A DNA stretch of 64,000 bases from Mucilaginibacter dorajii. GTDB taxonomy: Bacteria; Bacteroidota; Bacteroidia; Sphingobacteriales; Sphingobacteriaceae. The notes below the pieces were generated by a model. It saw only the letters and a program-made list of their open reading frames with translations. It did no database searches and was not told the DNA's origin. The DNA lies in assembly GCF_024808255.1 (NCBI RefSeq), contig NZ_JANTYS010000002.1, positions 1-64,000 on the forward strand, written 5' to 3'. Shown here piece by piece: positions 10,417-18,004 of this stretch. Both the position numbers and the translations under genes were made by a program. Each line of letters begins with the position of its first letter. Position 1 is the stretch's first letter.

Positions 10417-10446
10417 CAAAATTAATCAATCGATTAATTAAAACAA
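10417..10446 (-). promoter_or_regulatory. Promoter of the MFS exporter with embedded operator
   Basis: On the minus strand a -33 element TTG (10444-10446), a 19-bp spacer and a perfect -7 element TAATTTTG (10417-10424) match the Bacteroidota primary-sigma consensus. The spacer is almost filled by a 20-bp near-palindrome, 10422-10441 (18 of 20 positions symmetric, centre ATCGAT). A second perfect palindrome, AAACAATTGTTT, lies at 10441-10452 across the -33 box. The start codon follows about 22 bp after the -7 box. Confidence 0.7.
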
Positions 10447-10603
10447 TTGTTTAAAACATTTGATAGAATGATTACATTGGAATGATATTGGATATCGACG
10501 TGGATTTTCCCCAAAAAAATAACCTGATCACTCCCAATATGGAATAGATGTCATATAATGCGCGGCATCACCACAATCAAATTGATTCGTCTTAAATTTG
10601 ATC

Positions 10604-11608
10604 ATGGACATCAAATATTCTGTTCTCGACCTGGCTACCGTAATACAGGGCCATACCCCTGCCGAAACTTTTCCGCGCAGCCTTGAGCTTGCCCAAGTGG
10701 CCGAAAAATTAGGCTACAGTCGCTTTTGGCTGGCCGAACATCATAACATGATCAGTGTTGCCAGTTCGGCAACGGCTGTTTTAATAGGCTATATTGCCGG
10801 GGGTACTTCTACTATACGTGTTGGCTCGGGCGGTATTATGCTCCCTAACCACGCGCCCTTAATTGTGGCCGAGCAATTTGGCACGCTTGCATCAATTTAT
10901 CCAAACCGTATTGATTTAGGTTTAGGGCGGGCACCGGGATCCGATCAATTGACCGCTTTGGAGATCAGGGGGCAAAACTATTATCAGCCGCATAATTTCC
11001 CTGCAGATATTCAAAAGCTGCAAACCCTCTTCTCTGCCGAAAACGCCGGTGCCAAAGTAAGGGCCATTCCTGGTGAAGGGCTTGATGTGCCGATATGGAT
11101 ATTGGGCTCAAGTACCGATAGCGCGAGGGTAGCAGCAGCATTGGGTTTACCTTATGCTTTTGCAAGCCATTTTGCACCCTCTTATTTTTTAGAGGCGATA
11201 GAGCTTTATCGCACGCAATTCAGGCCGTCAAAACACCTTGCCAAACCTTATGTAATGGCTTGTGTAAACGTGGTTGCTGCCGATACCGATGAGGAGGCAG
11301 AACGTTTGGCAACCTCTTTAAAACATCTGTTTATAGGTGTCATCACCGGGCAACGTAAATTACTACAGCCACCCACCGATAACATGACCTGGGACCCGCT
11401 GGAAGAGCAGGCGGTTAACCAAATGCTTGCCTATAGCTTTATTGGCAGTAAAGAATCGCTCAAAACCAGACTGGAGGCTTTTGTTGAAAAAACTGGTGTT
11501 AACGAAATTATGGCTACCTCGCATATATTTAACCAGGCGGCGCGGCTGCATTCTTATGAACTCTTCTCGCAGGTGATTAACGAACTGAATACCGTGTCTC
11601 AAGAATGA
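10604..11608 (+). CDS. LLM-class flavin-dependent oxidoreductase (luciferase-like)
   Basis: A 334-residue (beta/alpha)8 protein of the bacterial luciferase superfamily, subgroup with MupA/YhbW-like proteins. Typical segments are AEKLGYSRFWLAEHH near residue 35, the beta-strand IRVGSGGIMLPNHAPLIVAEQF and RIDLGLGRAPGSD. Members use FMNH2 or F420 and O2 in monooxygenation or desulfonation, but the substrate is not predictable here. I chose the ATG at 10604 instead of the in-frame TTG at 10598, because nothing supports the upstream codon. It is monocistronic, ending in a strong hairpin at 11661. Confidence 0.92.
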   Translation: MDIKYSVLDLATVIQGHTPAETFPRSLELAQVAEKLGYSRFWLAEHHNMISVASSATAVLIGYIAGGTSTIRVGSGGIMLPNHAPLIVAEQFGTLASIYPNRIDLGLGRAPGSDQLTALEIRGQNYYQPHNFPADIQKLQTLFSAENAGAKVRAIPGEGLDVPIWILGSSTDSARVAAALGLPYAFASHFAPSYFLEAIELYRTQFRPSKHLAKPYVMACVNVVAADTDEEAERLATSLKHLFIGVITGQRKLLQPPTDNMTWDPLEEQAVNQMLAYSFIGSKESLKTRLEAFVEKTGVNEIMATSHIFNQAARLHSYELFSQVINELNTVSQE

Positions 11609-11660
11609 AAAAGCGATAAGCTATTTTTTGAGGTGATGGAGCATTTAAATAACCTACCCA

Positions 11661-11694
11661 TTGCGAATTGACACAACGTCAATTCGCAATTTTT
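11661..11694 (+). terminator. Terminator of the LLM oxidoreductase gene
   Basis: Perfect 12-bp arms (11661-11672 and 11678-11689) with a 5-nt loop ACAAC, followed by a run of T (11690-11694). Located 52 bp after the stop codon and before the FadR-type promoter. Confidence 0.88.
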
Positions 11695-11697
11695 ACA

Positions 11698-11713
11698 AAA
11701 CATCGTATGTTTG
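11698..11713 (+). promoter_or_regulatory. -7 box and predicted operator of the FadR-type gene
   Basis: AAACATCGTATGTTT (11698-11712) has perfect 6-bp symmetric arms around CGT. Its right arm contains the -7 element TATGTTTG (11706-11713). The same arrangement recurs before the TauE gene at 12583-12598. A half-site AAACAT follows at 11719, 21 bp downstream. This suggests that the GntR-family product represses itself and the TauE operon. Confidence 0.6.
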
Positions 11714-11737
11714 CAATAAAACATCACATCCCGCTAC

Positions 11738-12379
11738 ATGAAACTATACGATAAAATTGTAAACCAAGTAAAAGAGGATATTACAAGCGGAAAGTTTAAA
11801 GCAGGCGAAAAGATCCCGGCCGAACCTGAATTGATGAAACTTTACGGCGTAGGGCGATCTACCATAAGGGAAGCCATTAAAACATTGGCTATTTCCGGTA
11901 TCCTGAAAGTACAGCAAGGTTCGGGCACTTTTGTAAACAGCAATTTGCAAACCGGCAGTATGGAGCAGCGCCTTAGGCGGGCCGATTTTGACGATATCAA
12001 TGCCGTCAGGGCTTTATTAGAAAAAGAGATTGTAAAGTTGGCCACCCTTAATCATACTGACGAACAGCTGAACGAAATAGCCCAAAACCTGGAAAAACGC
12101 AGGTTGGCCATACTTGCCGAAAAAGCCCAGGATTGCGCAGATGCTGATGTGGCCTTCCACATGGCTATAGCAAACGCGTCCGGCAATACCGTGTTGGCCG
12201 AATTGTATTATAGTTTTACGCTGATTATCAGGAACTTTTTATCTGCAAGAGATGTGCAGGGCATCAGCTATTATGCCATGAACCATTACCTGCATGAGCG
12301 ATTATTTACAGCAATCAAAAGCAAAAAGATTAACCAATCCCAATTGGCTATTCAAAAGATCCTGGAGAATAATTATTAG
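11738..12379 (+). CDS. FadR/GntR-family transcriptional regulator
   Basis: A 213-residue regulator. The N-terminal GntR winged helix (about residues 3-70) reads GKFKAGEKIPAEPELMKLYG and GRSTIREAIKTL, ending in a wing with VQQGSGTFV. The C-terminal all-helical FCD-type domain (about 80-210) contains histidines in AFHMAIANASGN and in NHYLHERLFTAI, the usual metal or acid-binding positions. FadR-type proteins usually sense carboxylic acids. A matching AAACAT-N3-ATGTTT site overlaps its own -7 box and occurs twice before the TauE operon 190 bp downstream, so that operon is the likely target. The effector molecule is unknown. Confidence 0.93.
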   Translation: MKLYDKIVNQVKEDITSGKFKAGEKIPAEPELMKLYGVGRSTIREAIKTLAISGILKVQQGSGTFVNSNLQTGSMEQRLRRADFDDINAVRALLEKEIVKLATLNHTDEQLNEIAQNLEKRRLAILAEKAQDCADADVAFHMAIANASGNTVLAELYYSFTLIIRNFLSARDVQGISYYAMNHYLHERLFTAIKSKKINQSQLAIQKILENNY

Positions 12380-12380
12380 G

Positions 12381-12431
12381 GGTATAGTTTAATATACCAG
12401 ACTTACGAAGTTTTAAAAACTTCGTAAGTCT
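12381..12431 (+). terminator. Double hairpin terminator after the FadR-type gene
   Basis: Two consecutive hairpins: a small one with arms GGTATA (12381-12386) and TATACC (12393-12398), and a strong one with 16-bp arms (12399-12414 and 12416-12431) that ends in TTT. It starts 1 bp after the stop codon. Confidence 0.8.
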
Positions 12432-12561
12432 TTCGCCGCTTTGCCGTCCCCCCTTCAGCATAATCATTCAGTTTCTTTGTATTGACTATCTTCACTCAAT
12501 AGCACAAACTATTCCCTTCCCCCTATCTACCAACTTTCTCAAAAAAATGTAAAAACAAAAA

Positions 12562-12598
12562 TAAACATCTGATGTTTAATAAATACATCGTATGTTTG
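12562..12598 (+). promoter_or_regulatory. Promoter of the TauE operon with tandem predicted operators
   Basis: Operator 1 is a 17-bp palindrome (12562-12578; arms TAAACAT/ATGTTTA around CTG). Operator 2, ATACATCGTATGTTT (12583-12597), matches the site before the FadR-type gene. Their centres, 12570 and 12590, are 20 bp apart, two helical turns on one face. Operator 2 contains a perfect -7 element TATGTTTG (12591-12598). Transcription would start near 12605, which rules against the in-frame ATG at 12572 as the translation start. Confidence 0.65.
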
Positions 12599-12622
12599 TA
12601 TTGTATTTTAATCATAACAGTC

Positions 12623-13456
12623 ATGACTATTCTCACATTTACATTAATCCTGCTTGCCGGTGCTTACCTTGCCGGGCTGGTTGGTTCGCTCACCGGTTTA
12701 GGTGGCGGCGTGGTAGTAATTCCACTGCTTACACTTGTTTTTCACGTTGATATCCGCTATGCGATAGGCGCTGCATTGCTGGCATCTATAGCCAACTCCT
12801 CGGGCGCGGCAAGCGCTTATGTCAAAGAGGGCATCACCAATATCCGTTTAGGCATGTTTTTAGAAATTGCCACCACCATAGGTGCCGTTGTTGGCGCGGT
12901 AATAGCGGTTTACACGCCTACAAATACCATTGCCATACTATTTGGTGTTATACTGCTATTCTCGGCAGCGATGACCATCCGCAAAAAGAACCAGGAAGCA
13001 CTAACCGTGGGCAGCAAGGCGTCATTCCGTTTAAAGCTGAACAGTACCTATCCAACTAAAGATGGCGAGGTAGCTTACCAGTTAAAAAATGTTGGTGCAG
13101 GCTTTTCTATCATGACTTTAGCCGGCGTGTTATCGGGTTTGTTAGGAATAGGCTCGGGCGCGTTAAAAGTATTAGCTATGGATTCTACCATGCATATCCC
13201 CTTTAAAGTAAGTACCACCACCAGTAACTTTATGATCGGTGTTACGGCTGCGGCAAGCGCTGTTGTTTACCTGCAACGAGGGTACATGGACCCGGGTATT
13301 GCTTTCCCGGTAGTATTGGGGGTTTTAGGCGGTGCCTTTACCGGTTCAAAACTCCTCACCCGCCTTGATCCTAAAGTGCTCAAGTATATATTTTGCCTTG
13401 CCATCTCTTTTGTGGCTGTCGAAATGATCTATAACGGGTATAACCACCAGTTTTAA
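12623..13456 (+). CDS. TauE/SafE-family membrane transporter
   Basis: A 277-residue polytopic inner-membrane protein of the sulfite exporter TauE/SafE family (DUF81), which moves small sulfur- or carboxyl-containing anions. Two repeated halves are recognisable, each with the family signature: LVGSLTGLGGGVVVIPLL near the N-terminus and GVLSGLLGIGSGALKVLAM in the middle. About eight hydrophobic segments are visible. The start at 12623 is chosen because upstream in-frame ATG 12572 lies inside operators and promoter. It is first in an operon with DUF1634 (18 bp gap) and a secreted hydrolase. Substrate not determinable. Confidence 0.92.
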   Translation: MTILTFTLILLAGAYLAGLVGSLTGLGGGVVVIPLLTLVFHVDIRYAIGAALLASIANSSGAASAYVKEGITNIRLGMFLEIATTIGAVVGAVIAVYTPTNTIAILFGVILLFSAAMTIRKKNQEALTVGSKASFRLKLNSTYPTKDGEVAYQLKNVGAGFSIMTLAGVLSGLLGIGSGALKVLAMDSTMHIPFKVSTTTSNFMIGVTAAASAVVYLQRGYMDPGIAFPVVLGVLGGAFTGSKLLTRLDPKVLKYIFCLAISFVAVEMIYNGYNHQF

Positions 13457-13474
13457 TATCCAACAACCATCATC

Positions 13475-13876
13475 ATGAAAAAATTCATTTCAAAAAACTT
13501 CCTGGCCGATCAGGACATAGAACAACTCATCGGCCTGCAATTAAGATACGGAGTAATAACCGCCAGCGTTATTGTACTGCTTGGCGGGTTGATATATCTT
13601 TATCAATCGGGCAGTTCTGGCATGCCATCGTACCACACTTTTATTGGCACCAAAGCCGGTTTCACTACAGCTAACGAAATCATAACCGGGCTCAAAACCA
13701 TCAATGCCAAAAGCGTGATCCAGCTTGGGGTTATCGTTTTAATAGCTACCCCCATCCTGCGTATTGCCTTTTCCCTTATCGGTTTTATACTGGAAAAAGA
13801 CAGATTATACATCGGCATAACCTTCATTGTATTATCGGTTATGATGATCAGCATTTTCGGTGGGTTAAAAATTTAA
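13475..13876 (+). CDS. DUF1634-family membrane protein
   Basis: A 133-residue protein with three hydrophobic helices (about 27-44, 80-105, 110-132). DUF1634 proteins are almost always encoded next to TauE/SafE transporters, as here, and are thought to be partner subunits; the biochemical role is unknown. It starts 18 bp after the TauE stop and is followed 48 bp later by the alpha/beta hydrolase, so the three genes form one operon. Confidence 0.88.
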   Translation: MKKFISKNFLADQDIEQLIGLQLRYGVITASVIVLLGGLIYLYQSGSSGMPSYHTFIGTKAGFTTANEIITGLKTINAKSVIQLGVIVLIATPILRIAFSLIGFILEKDRLYIGITFIVLSVMMISIFGGLKI

Positions 13877-13924
13877 GCAAACAGTAATTAATTAAATCAG
13901 CTACATTTTATAGTTTAAAATATC

Positions 13925-14686
13925 ATGAAAAACATCATTCATTTAAAAAAGGGGCTTATTGTTCTTATTGCGGCGCTTTTAACAGCAAACATTACAAGCG
14001 CGCAACAATCAATACCTGTAAAAAATATCATCCTGGTTCACGGCGCATTTGTGGATGGCTCGGGCTGGAAACCAGTTTATGACATACTGATAAAAAAGGG
14101 CTACCATGTAAGTGTAGTTGAACAGCCCCTAACCTCCTTTACCGGCGATGTTGACGCCGTAAAACGTGTAATTGCCATGCAAACCGGCCCTTGTATCCTG
14201 GTAGCCCACAGCTACGGCGGCGCTATTATTACCGAAGCAGGTAACGACCCTAAAGTTGCCGGCCTGGTATATATTGCAGCCCATGCACCAGATGCGGGCG
14301 AATCTGAAGCTGATAACGGAAAACTTTACCCATCGGCCTATAAATCGCTCCAAAAACCGGCAGATGGTTTTGATTATATCGATCCGGCAAAATTTTACCA
14401 GGACTTTGCAGCCGACCTGCCCAAAGAACAAGCCGAATTTGAGGCACAATCACAAATGCCTACGGTTGATTCTGTATTTCATGCTGTTATTAAAAATCCC
14501 GCCTGGAAAGTAAAACCAAGCTGGTACATGGTAGCAAAATCAGACCGTATCATTAACCCCGACCTGGAACGCCTGTATGCCAAAAGAGCAAAAAGTCAAA
14601 CTGTAGAAATTGACGGTGCCAGCCATTCAGTGTATGAATCGCACCCACAGGAAGTAGCCCAATTAATTGAAGCCGCCGCAAAATAG
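13925..14686 (+). CDS. Secreted alpha/beta-fold hydrolase
   Basis: A 253-residue protein with a signal peptide (hydrophobic core 10-24, cleavage near SAQQ). The first strand carries ILVHGAFVDGSGW, typical of the plant-esterase-like or MhpC-like hydrolases. The nucleophile elbow is AHSYGG with Ser96. The acid is probably Asp in AKSDRIINPD and the catalytic His is in DGASHSVYESHP. These enzymes hydrolyse esters or related bonds. As third gene of the TauE-DUF1634 operon it may release the anion that TauE moves, or act in its detoxification; this is inference. Confidence 0.9.
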   Translation: MKNIIHLKKGLIVLIAALLTANITSAQQSIPVKNIILVHGAFVDGSGWKPVYDILIKKGYHVSVVEQPLTSFTGDVDAVKRVIAMQTGPCILVAHSYGGAIITEAGNDPKVAGLVYIAAHAPDAGESEADNGKLYPSAYKSLQKPADGFDYIDPAKFYQDFAADLPKEQAEFEAQSQMPTVDSVFHAVIKNPAWKVKPSWYMVAKSDRIINPDLERLYAKRAKSQTVEIDGASHSVYESHPQEVAQLIEAAAK

Positions 14687-14715
14687 CATATAAAATTTGC
14701 ACCTTGCTGCTAAGT

Positions 14716-14757
14716 GTTCCCAAAAGCCGATCCTGATAATGAGCGGCTTTTGAGAAC
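14716..14757. terminator. Hairpin between convergent hydrolase and isochorismatase genes
   Basis: Arms 14716-14729 and 14744-14757 pair over 14 bp with one mismatch. The central part reads CAAAAGCCG/CGGCTTTTG, so T-rich arms are available on both strands. Likely shared by both transcripts. Confidence 0.7.
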
Positions 14758-14868
14758 ATTAGTATCTTTTACCATGTAATCCGTAACAAATCAGCATTTC
14801 TTTACTTCACTACAGAAAGCACCTCCGAAACCGGAAGGTAAGGTGCCGAAAGTTTCTTCATCAGGCGG

Positions 14869-15459
14869 CTAAAGAAAATCGTCGTTTTTTTTAAAAGCGC
14901 TCAGCACCTCATTGGTATTCAAAACAGTGGCAAATTCATTATTAATTTGCGCCAAAGCAGTTAAATGGATGGTTTCTGCATCGTAATGTTCGCCTTTGAT
15001 ACCTGTTTTTGAAAATGCAGCAGTTGCGTCGGCTACAACAAACGTATGGTACCCTAAGTTACCGGCCATCCTGGCCGTGGTTGATACGCAATGCTCAGTA
15101 GTAAGTCCCACAATTACTACGGTATCAATACCGGACTCTTCCAATCGCTGTTGCAAATCGGTACCTATAAATGAGCTGTTAACTGATTTGCTGATCACCG
15201 GCTCGCCTGGCACAGGTTTCACAATTTCTTTATGCGCATTACCTGGGTTATTTTCATTGAGCAGCGAATCGGGATTAATTGAGCAATGCTGAATGTGAAA
15301 TAGCGGGAGTTGGTTGGCCCGCCAATAATCAAGTAATTTTCGGGCATTTACTTCGGCATCGGGGTTGTTGCGTTCGCCTCCCCAATAAGCAATGTTATCA
15401 AAACCCTGTTGTATGTCAATCAATATCAATGCAGGGTTGGTATTTTGGAGTGTTTTCAT
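14869..15459 (-). CDS. Isochorismatase-family cysteine hydrolase
   Basis: A 196-residue Rossmann-like hydrolase with the full Asp-Lys-Cys triad of the family: Asp15 in ALILIDIQQGF, Lys91 in PVISKSVNSSF and Cys124 in GLTTEHCVSTTARMAGNLGY. Members include nicotinamidases, N-carbamoyl hydrolases and isochorismatases; nothing here decides among them, and the metal-binding residues of true nicotinamidases are not obvious. It lies 61 bp downstream of an AraC regulator on the same strand and may be its target or operon partner. Confidence 0.92.
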   Translation of the reverse strand: MKTLQNTNPALILIDIQQGFDNIAYWGGERNNPDAEVNARKLLDYWRANQLPLFHIQHCSINPDSLLNENNPGNAHKEIVKPVPGEPVISKSVNSSFIGTDLQQRLEESGIDTVVIVGLTTEHCVSTTARMAGNLGYHTFVVADATAAFSKTGIKGEHYDAETIHLTALAQINNEFATVLNTNEVLSAFKKNDDFL

Positions 15460-15520
15460 ACCTCAAAATTGCAGCTTTACCAGGGCCATAATTTTGTTGT
15501 GAAGCTTTATTTGTTTGTTT

Positions 15521-16375
15521 TTAAAGCACAGGTTCGCTGCGGGCACTTTTGGGCGAAGCACCAAATCTTTGCTTGTAAACTTTTGAAAAATGCGAAATAT
15601 TCTCGAAACCACTGCTGTAAGCTACAGCAGATACCGGATCGTGCGAATGTTTTAACTGGTAGTCGGCATACTCCAGCCTGCGGTTTAGTTGCCACTTTAC
15701 AGGCGTTGTATTAAACCTGTCTGTAAATTCCTTTTTAAACGCGCTTACGCTTCGCCCGGTAAGTTTGGCCATATCGTCTATAGAAAGCTGCCTGTTAAAG
15801 TTATTCTCCATAAAATAGGCAAGGTCTACCTTTTTTTGGCTAACCAGGTCTTTTAAAAACGAAACAAAGGTTTTTGACTGATCGGCCGATAATATCTGCA
15901 ACAATACCTGGTGAGAGGCAAATTTAACAATACACCTTGAATATTCCTGTGGGTGTGCAATGTGCCTGATAACCTGGGCAATGTTGGCACTTATAAATTC
16001 TGATGTTTTAAAAGTGAAAGGAGGCAAATCAGCGTTCAGTTTTTCCTGCTTAAACTCCGGCACATGGCTGTCCAAAAAATAATCTACAAATTCATTTTCC
16101 ATAAAGATGAGCAGACTGGTATAATCATCTGACGGAAACAACTGGTAATTACCGCGCCTCCTGAACTGTATATCTCCCGCCATTAAATGCTGTACATAGC
16201 TGCCATACCTAACAACAATACTACCTGTTAAAATTACCTCCAGGCAGTGCGCGGTTTGCAGGGTATCGTCGCACCTGAAAGGCCGTTTTTTATCAATAAG
16301 GATACCGTACATGTCCGACAGTCGCAGCCGGATATGCGAATGATGATCAAGCAGGTCTTTAGGTATTTGTATCAT
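15521..16375 (-). CDS. AraC-family transcriptional regulator
   Basis: A 284-residue activator. The N-terminal half (1-150) has the cupin-like pattern of ExsA-type AraC proteins (MAGDIQFRRRGNYQLFP). The C-terminal two-HTH domain (about 180-280) contains QLSIDDMAKLTGRSVSAFKK and the signature near the end with AYSSGFENISHFSKVYKQRFG, followed by SPKSAR. It is divergent from the SDR gene and upstream of the isochorismatase gene on its own strand; either may be controlled. Confidence 0.93.
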   Translation of the reverse strand: MIQIPKDLLDHHSHIRLRLSDMYGILIDKKRPFRCDDTLQTAHCLEVILTGSIVVRYGSYVQHLMAGDIQFRRRGNYQLFPSDDYTSLLIFMENEFVDYFLDSHVPEFKQEKLNADLPPFTFKTSEFISANIAQVIRHIAHPQEYSRCIVKFASHQVLLQILSADQSKTFVSFLKDLVSQKKVDLAYFMENNFNRQLSIDDMAKLTGRSVSAFKKEFTDRFNTTPVKWQLNRRLEYADYQLKHSHDPVSAVAYSSGFENISHFSKVYKQRFGASPKSARSEPVL

Positions 16376-16542
16376 CTTTAAAATTATTTGTACTAAGCTA
16401 CGTGTTGCGCACCTATTTTTTAAACCCCGGTATCAATTGTAACAAACTGATGATATATAAAGTGAGGGGATTTCCTGAAGGGGCTGGATAGACGCGATTC
16501 AAAAGCACCGTTTTGTCATCGTGCAATCATGTTATCTAATTC

Positions 16543-16590
16543 CGGAACGATTGATCCGAAAAAGTTTTTACTTTCGGAACGTTCATTCCG
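16543..16590 (+). promoter_or_regulatory. Tandem operator-like sites before the SDR gene
   Basis: Two similar 16-bp sites in the same orientation, CGGAACGATTGATCCG (16543-16558) and CGGAACGTTCATTCCG (16575-16590), share CGGAACG and the symmetric outer arms CGGA/TCCG. They are 32 bp apart (three helical turns) and precede the SDR start by 25 bp. They are probably bound by the TetR protein encoded after the SDR; the divergent AraC protein is an alternative. Confidence 0.5.
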
Positions 16591-16615
16591 ATTAAAAACT
16601 GAACGCCTTTTTGAC

Positions 16616-17365
16616 ATGAAAAAATTAGAAAATAAAGTAGCGGTAGTAACCGGCGCATCTAAAGGAATTGGCGCGGGCATTGCTAAAAGTTTAGCTGCCG
16701 AAGGCGCAGCTGTAATTGTTAATTATGCTTCGGCAAAAGAAGGGGCCGAAAAAGTAGTAGCCGATATTGTAGCCGCCGGCGGTAAAGCTGTAGCTGTACA
16801 GGGCGATGTATCAAAACCGGCAGATGTAGAGCGCCTGTTTGCCGAAACAGAGGCCGCTTTTGGCGCTGTTGATGTGTTGGTAAATAACGCCGGTGTTTAT
16901 GAATTTGGTGCTATTGAAGCAATTACAGAAGAACATTATCACCGCCAGTTTAATATCAATGTGTTGGGCTTATTACTGGTAACACAGGCAGCGGTAAAAA
17001 GTTTTGGTGAGCGCGGCGGCAGTATTATCAACATCAGCTCGACAGTAACACGTATTACGCCTCCGGGCAGCGCAGTATATACTGCAACCAAAGGTGCAGT
17101 TGATGCCATAACACAAGTATTATCAAAAGAGTTAGGCCCCAAAAAAATACGGGTTAACGCAATTAACCCTGGCATGGTAGAAACTGAAGGCGCAATTACA
17201 GCAGGCTTTATTGGCAGCGACTTTCAAAAACAACTGGAAACACAGGTACCATTGGGCCGTATTGGGCAACCGGAAGATATTTCACCTATAGCTGTGTTCC
17301 TGGCTTCTGAAGATTCGGGCTGGTTAACCGGCGAAATATTGATAGCCAGCGGCGGTCACCGTTAA
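16616..17365 (+). CDS. SDR-family NAD(P)-dependent oxidoreductase
   Basis: A 249-residue classical short-chain dehydrogenase. Visible signatures: the nucleotide-binding TGASKGIG (residues 12-19), NNAG after strand 4, the catalytic Ser in NISSTV, and Tyr155-x3-Lys159 in VYTATKGA; the family adenine-binding DVSK segment is also present. Reactions are oxidation or reduction of alcohol/ketone groups, with 3-oxoacyl-ACP reductase-like sequence. An in-frame ATG at 16529 exists, but the extra 29 residues would lie over the operator sites and match no SDR, so 16616 is preferred. A TetR gene follows after a terminator. Confidence 0.93.
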   Translation: MKKLENKVAVVTGASKGIGAGIAKSLAAEGAAVIVNYASAKEGAEKVVADIVAAGGKAVAVQGDVSKPADVERLFAETEAAFGAVDVLVNNAGVYEFGAIEAITEEHYHRQFNINVLGLLLVTQAAVKSFGERGGSIINISSTVTRITPPGSAVYTATKGAVDAITQVLSKELGPKKIRVNAINPGMVETEGAITAGFIGSDFQKQLETQVPLGRIGQPEDISPIAVFLASEDSGWLTGEILIASGGHR

Positions 17366-17389
17366 GCATCATTAAAAATGATTAAATTT

Positions 17390-17413
17390 GCCCCGTTAAC
17401 AACGGGGCTTTTT
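17390..17413 (+). terminator. Rho-independent terminator between SDR and TetR genes
   Basis: Perfect 8-bp GC-rich arms (17390-17397 and 17401-17408), 3-nt loop AAC, then five T (17409-17413). It lies 24 bp after the SDR stop and only 6 bp before the TetR start codon, so it may limit TetR expression by partial readthrough. Confidence 0.9.
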
Positions 17414-17419
17414 CTGTTT

Positions 17420-18004
17420 ATGGCAAGAAGTAAAGATTTTGATGAAAGTGAAGTGCTGAAAAAGGCAATCTGCCTTTTTTGGGATAAAGGTTATAACGGA
17501 ACCTCGATGCAGGATCTGGTAGATGGCCTCGGCATTAGCCGCTCCAGTTTGTACGATACCTTTGGCGACAAACACCAATTGTATATGAAGGCGCTGGAAA
17601 GCTACAAGCAAAGTTACGGCAGCCATTTATGTACCCTTACCAGTGAGGCGGCATCTGCCAAAGATGCTATCCGCAATTTATTAGAGCTGGTGGTAAAAGA
17701 CCTCCTGAATGATGAACAACGCAAGGGCTGTTTTATGGTTAACGCAGGTATTGAACTGGGAAGCCATGACCAGGAGGTTAACCGTTTGATTAGCGACACT
17801 GAAGATCAGTTGGAGCAAACCTTTGTGAAAGTTATAAAGCAGGGGCAGCAAAAAGGCGAGATCAACAGTGTTAAGGACCCTATAGCGCTGGCCCGTTTTT
17901 TAAACAATACTGTTAAAGGCATGCAGGTATCAGTTAAATCAACTACCGACAGGCACTTTTTTGAAGATATTATTACTACCTCACTAACTGTATTGACGGC
18001 CTGA
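17420..18004 (+). CDS. TetR/AcrR-family transcriptional regulator
   Basis: A 194-residue repressor. The DNA-binding domain near residues 5-52 reads AICLFWDKGYNGTSMQDLVDG, then ISRSSLYDTFGDKHQLY, close to the NemR/YcnC group that controls reductases. The ligand domain has CFMVNAGIEL, as in that group. The start at 17420 gives the family-typical beginning MARSKDFDE; the longer frame from 17378 would begin upstream of a perfect terminator. It probably controls the SDR gene before it. No Shine-Dalgarno-like sequence is free outside the hairpin. Confidence 0.93.
   Translation: MARSKDFDESEVLKKAICLFWDKGYNGTSMQDLVDGLGISRSSLYDTFGDKHQLYMKALESYKQSYGSHLCTLTSEAASAKDAIRNLLELVVKDLLNDEQRKGCFMVNAGIELGSHDQEVNRLISDTEDQLEQTFVKVIKQGQQKGEINSVKDPIALARFLNNTVKGMQVSVKSTTDRHFFEDIITTSLTVLTA

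Noticed and set aside
10593..10600. TAAATTTG -7-like box just before the LLM gene
   Set aside because: It would place the transcription start after the ATG at 10604 and there is no -33 element at 19 bp.
12572..12622. Upstream ATG of the TauE gene
   Set aside because: It lies within two operator-like palindromes and the -7 promoter element.
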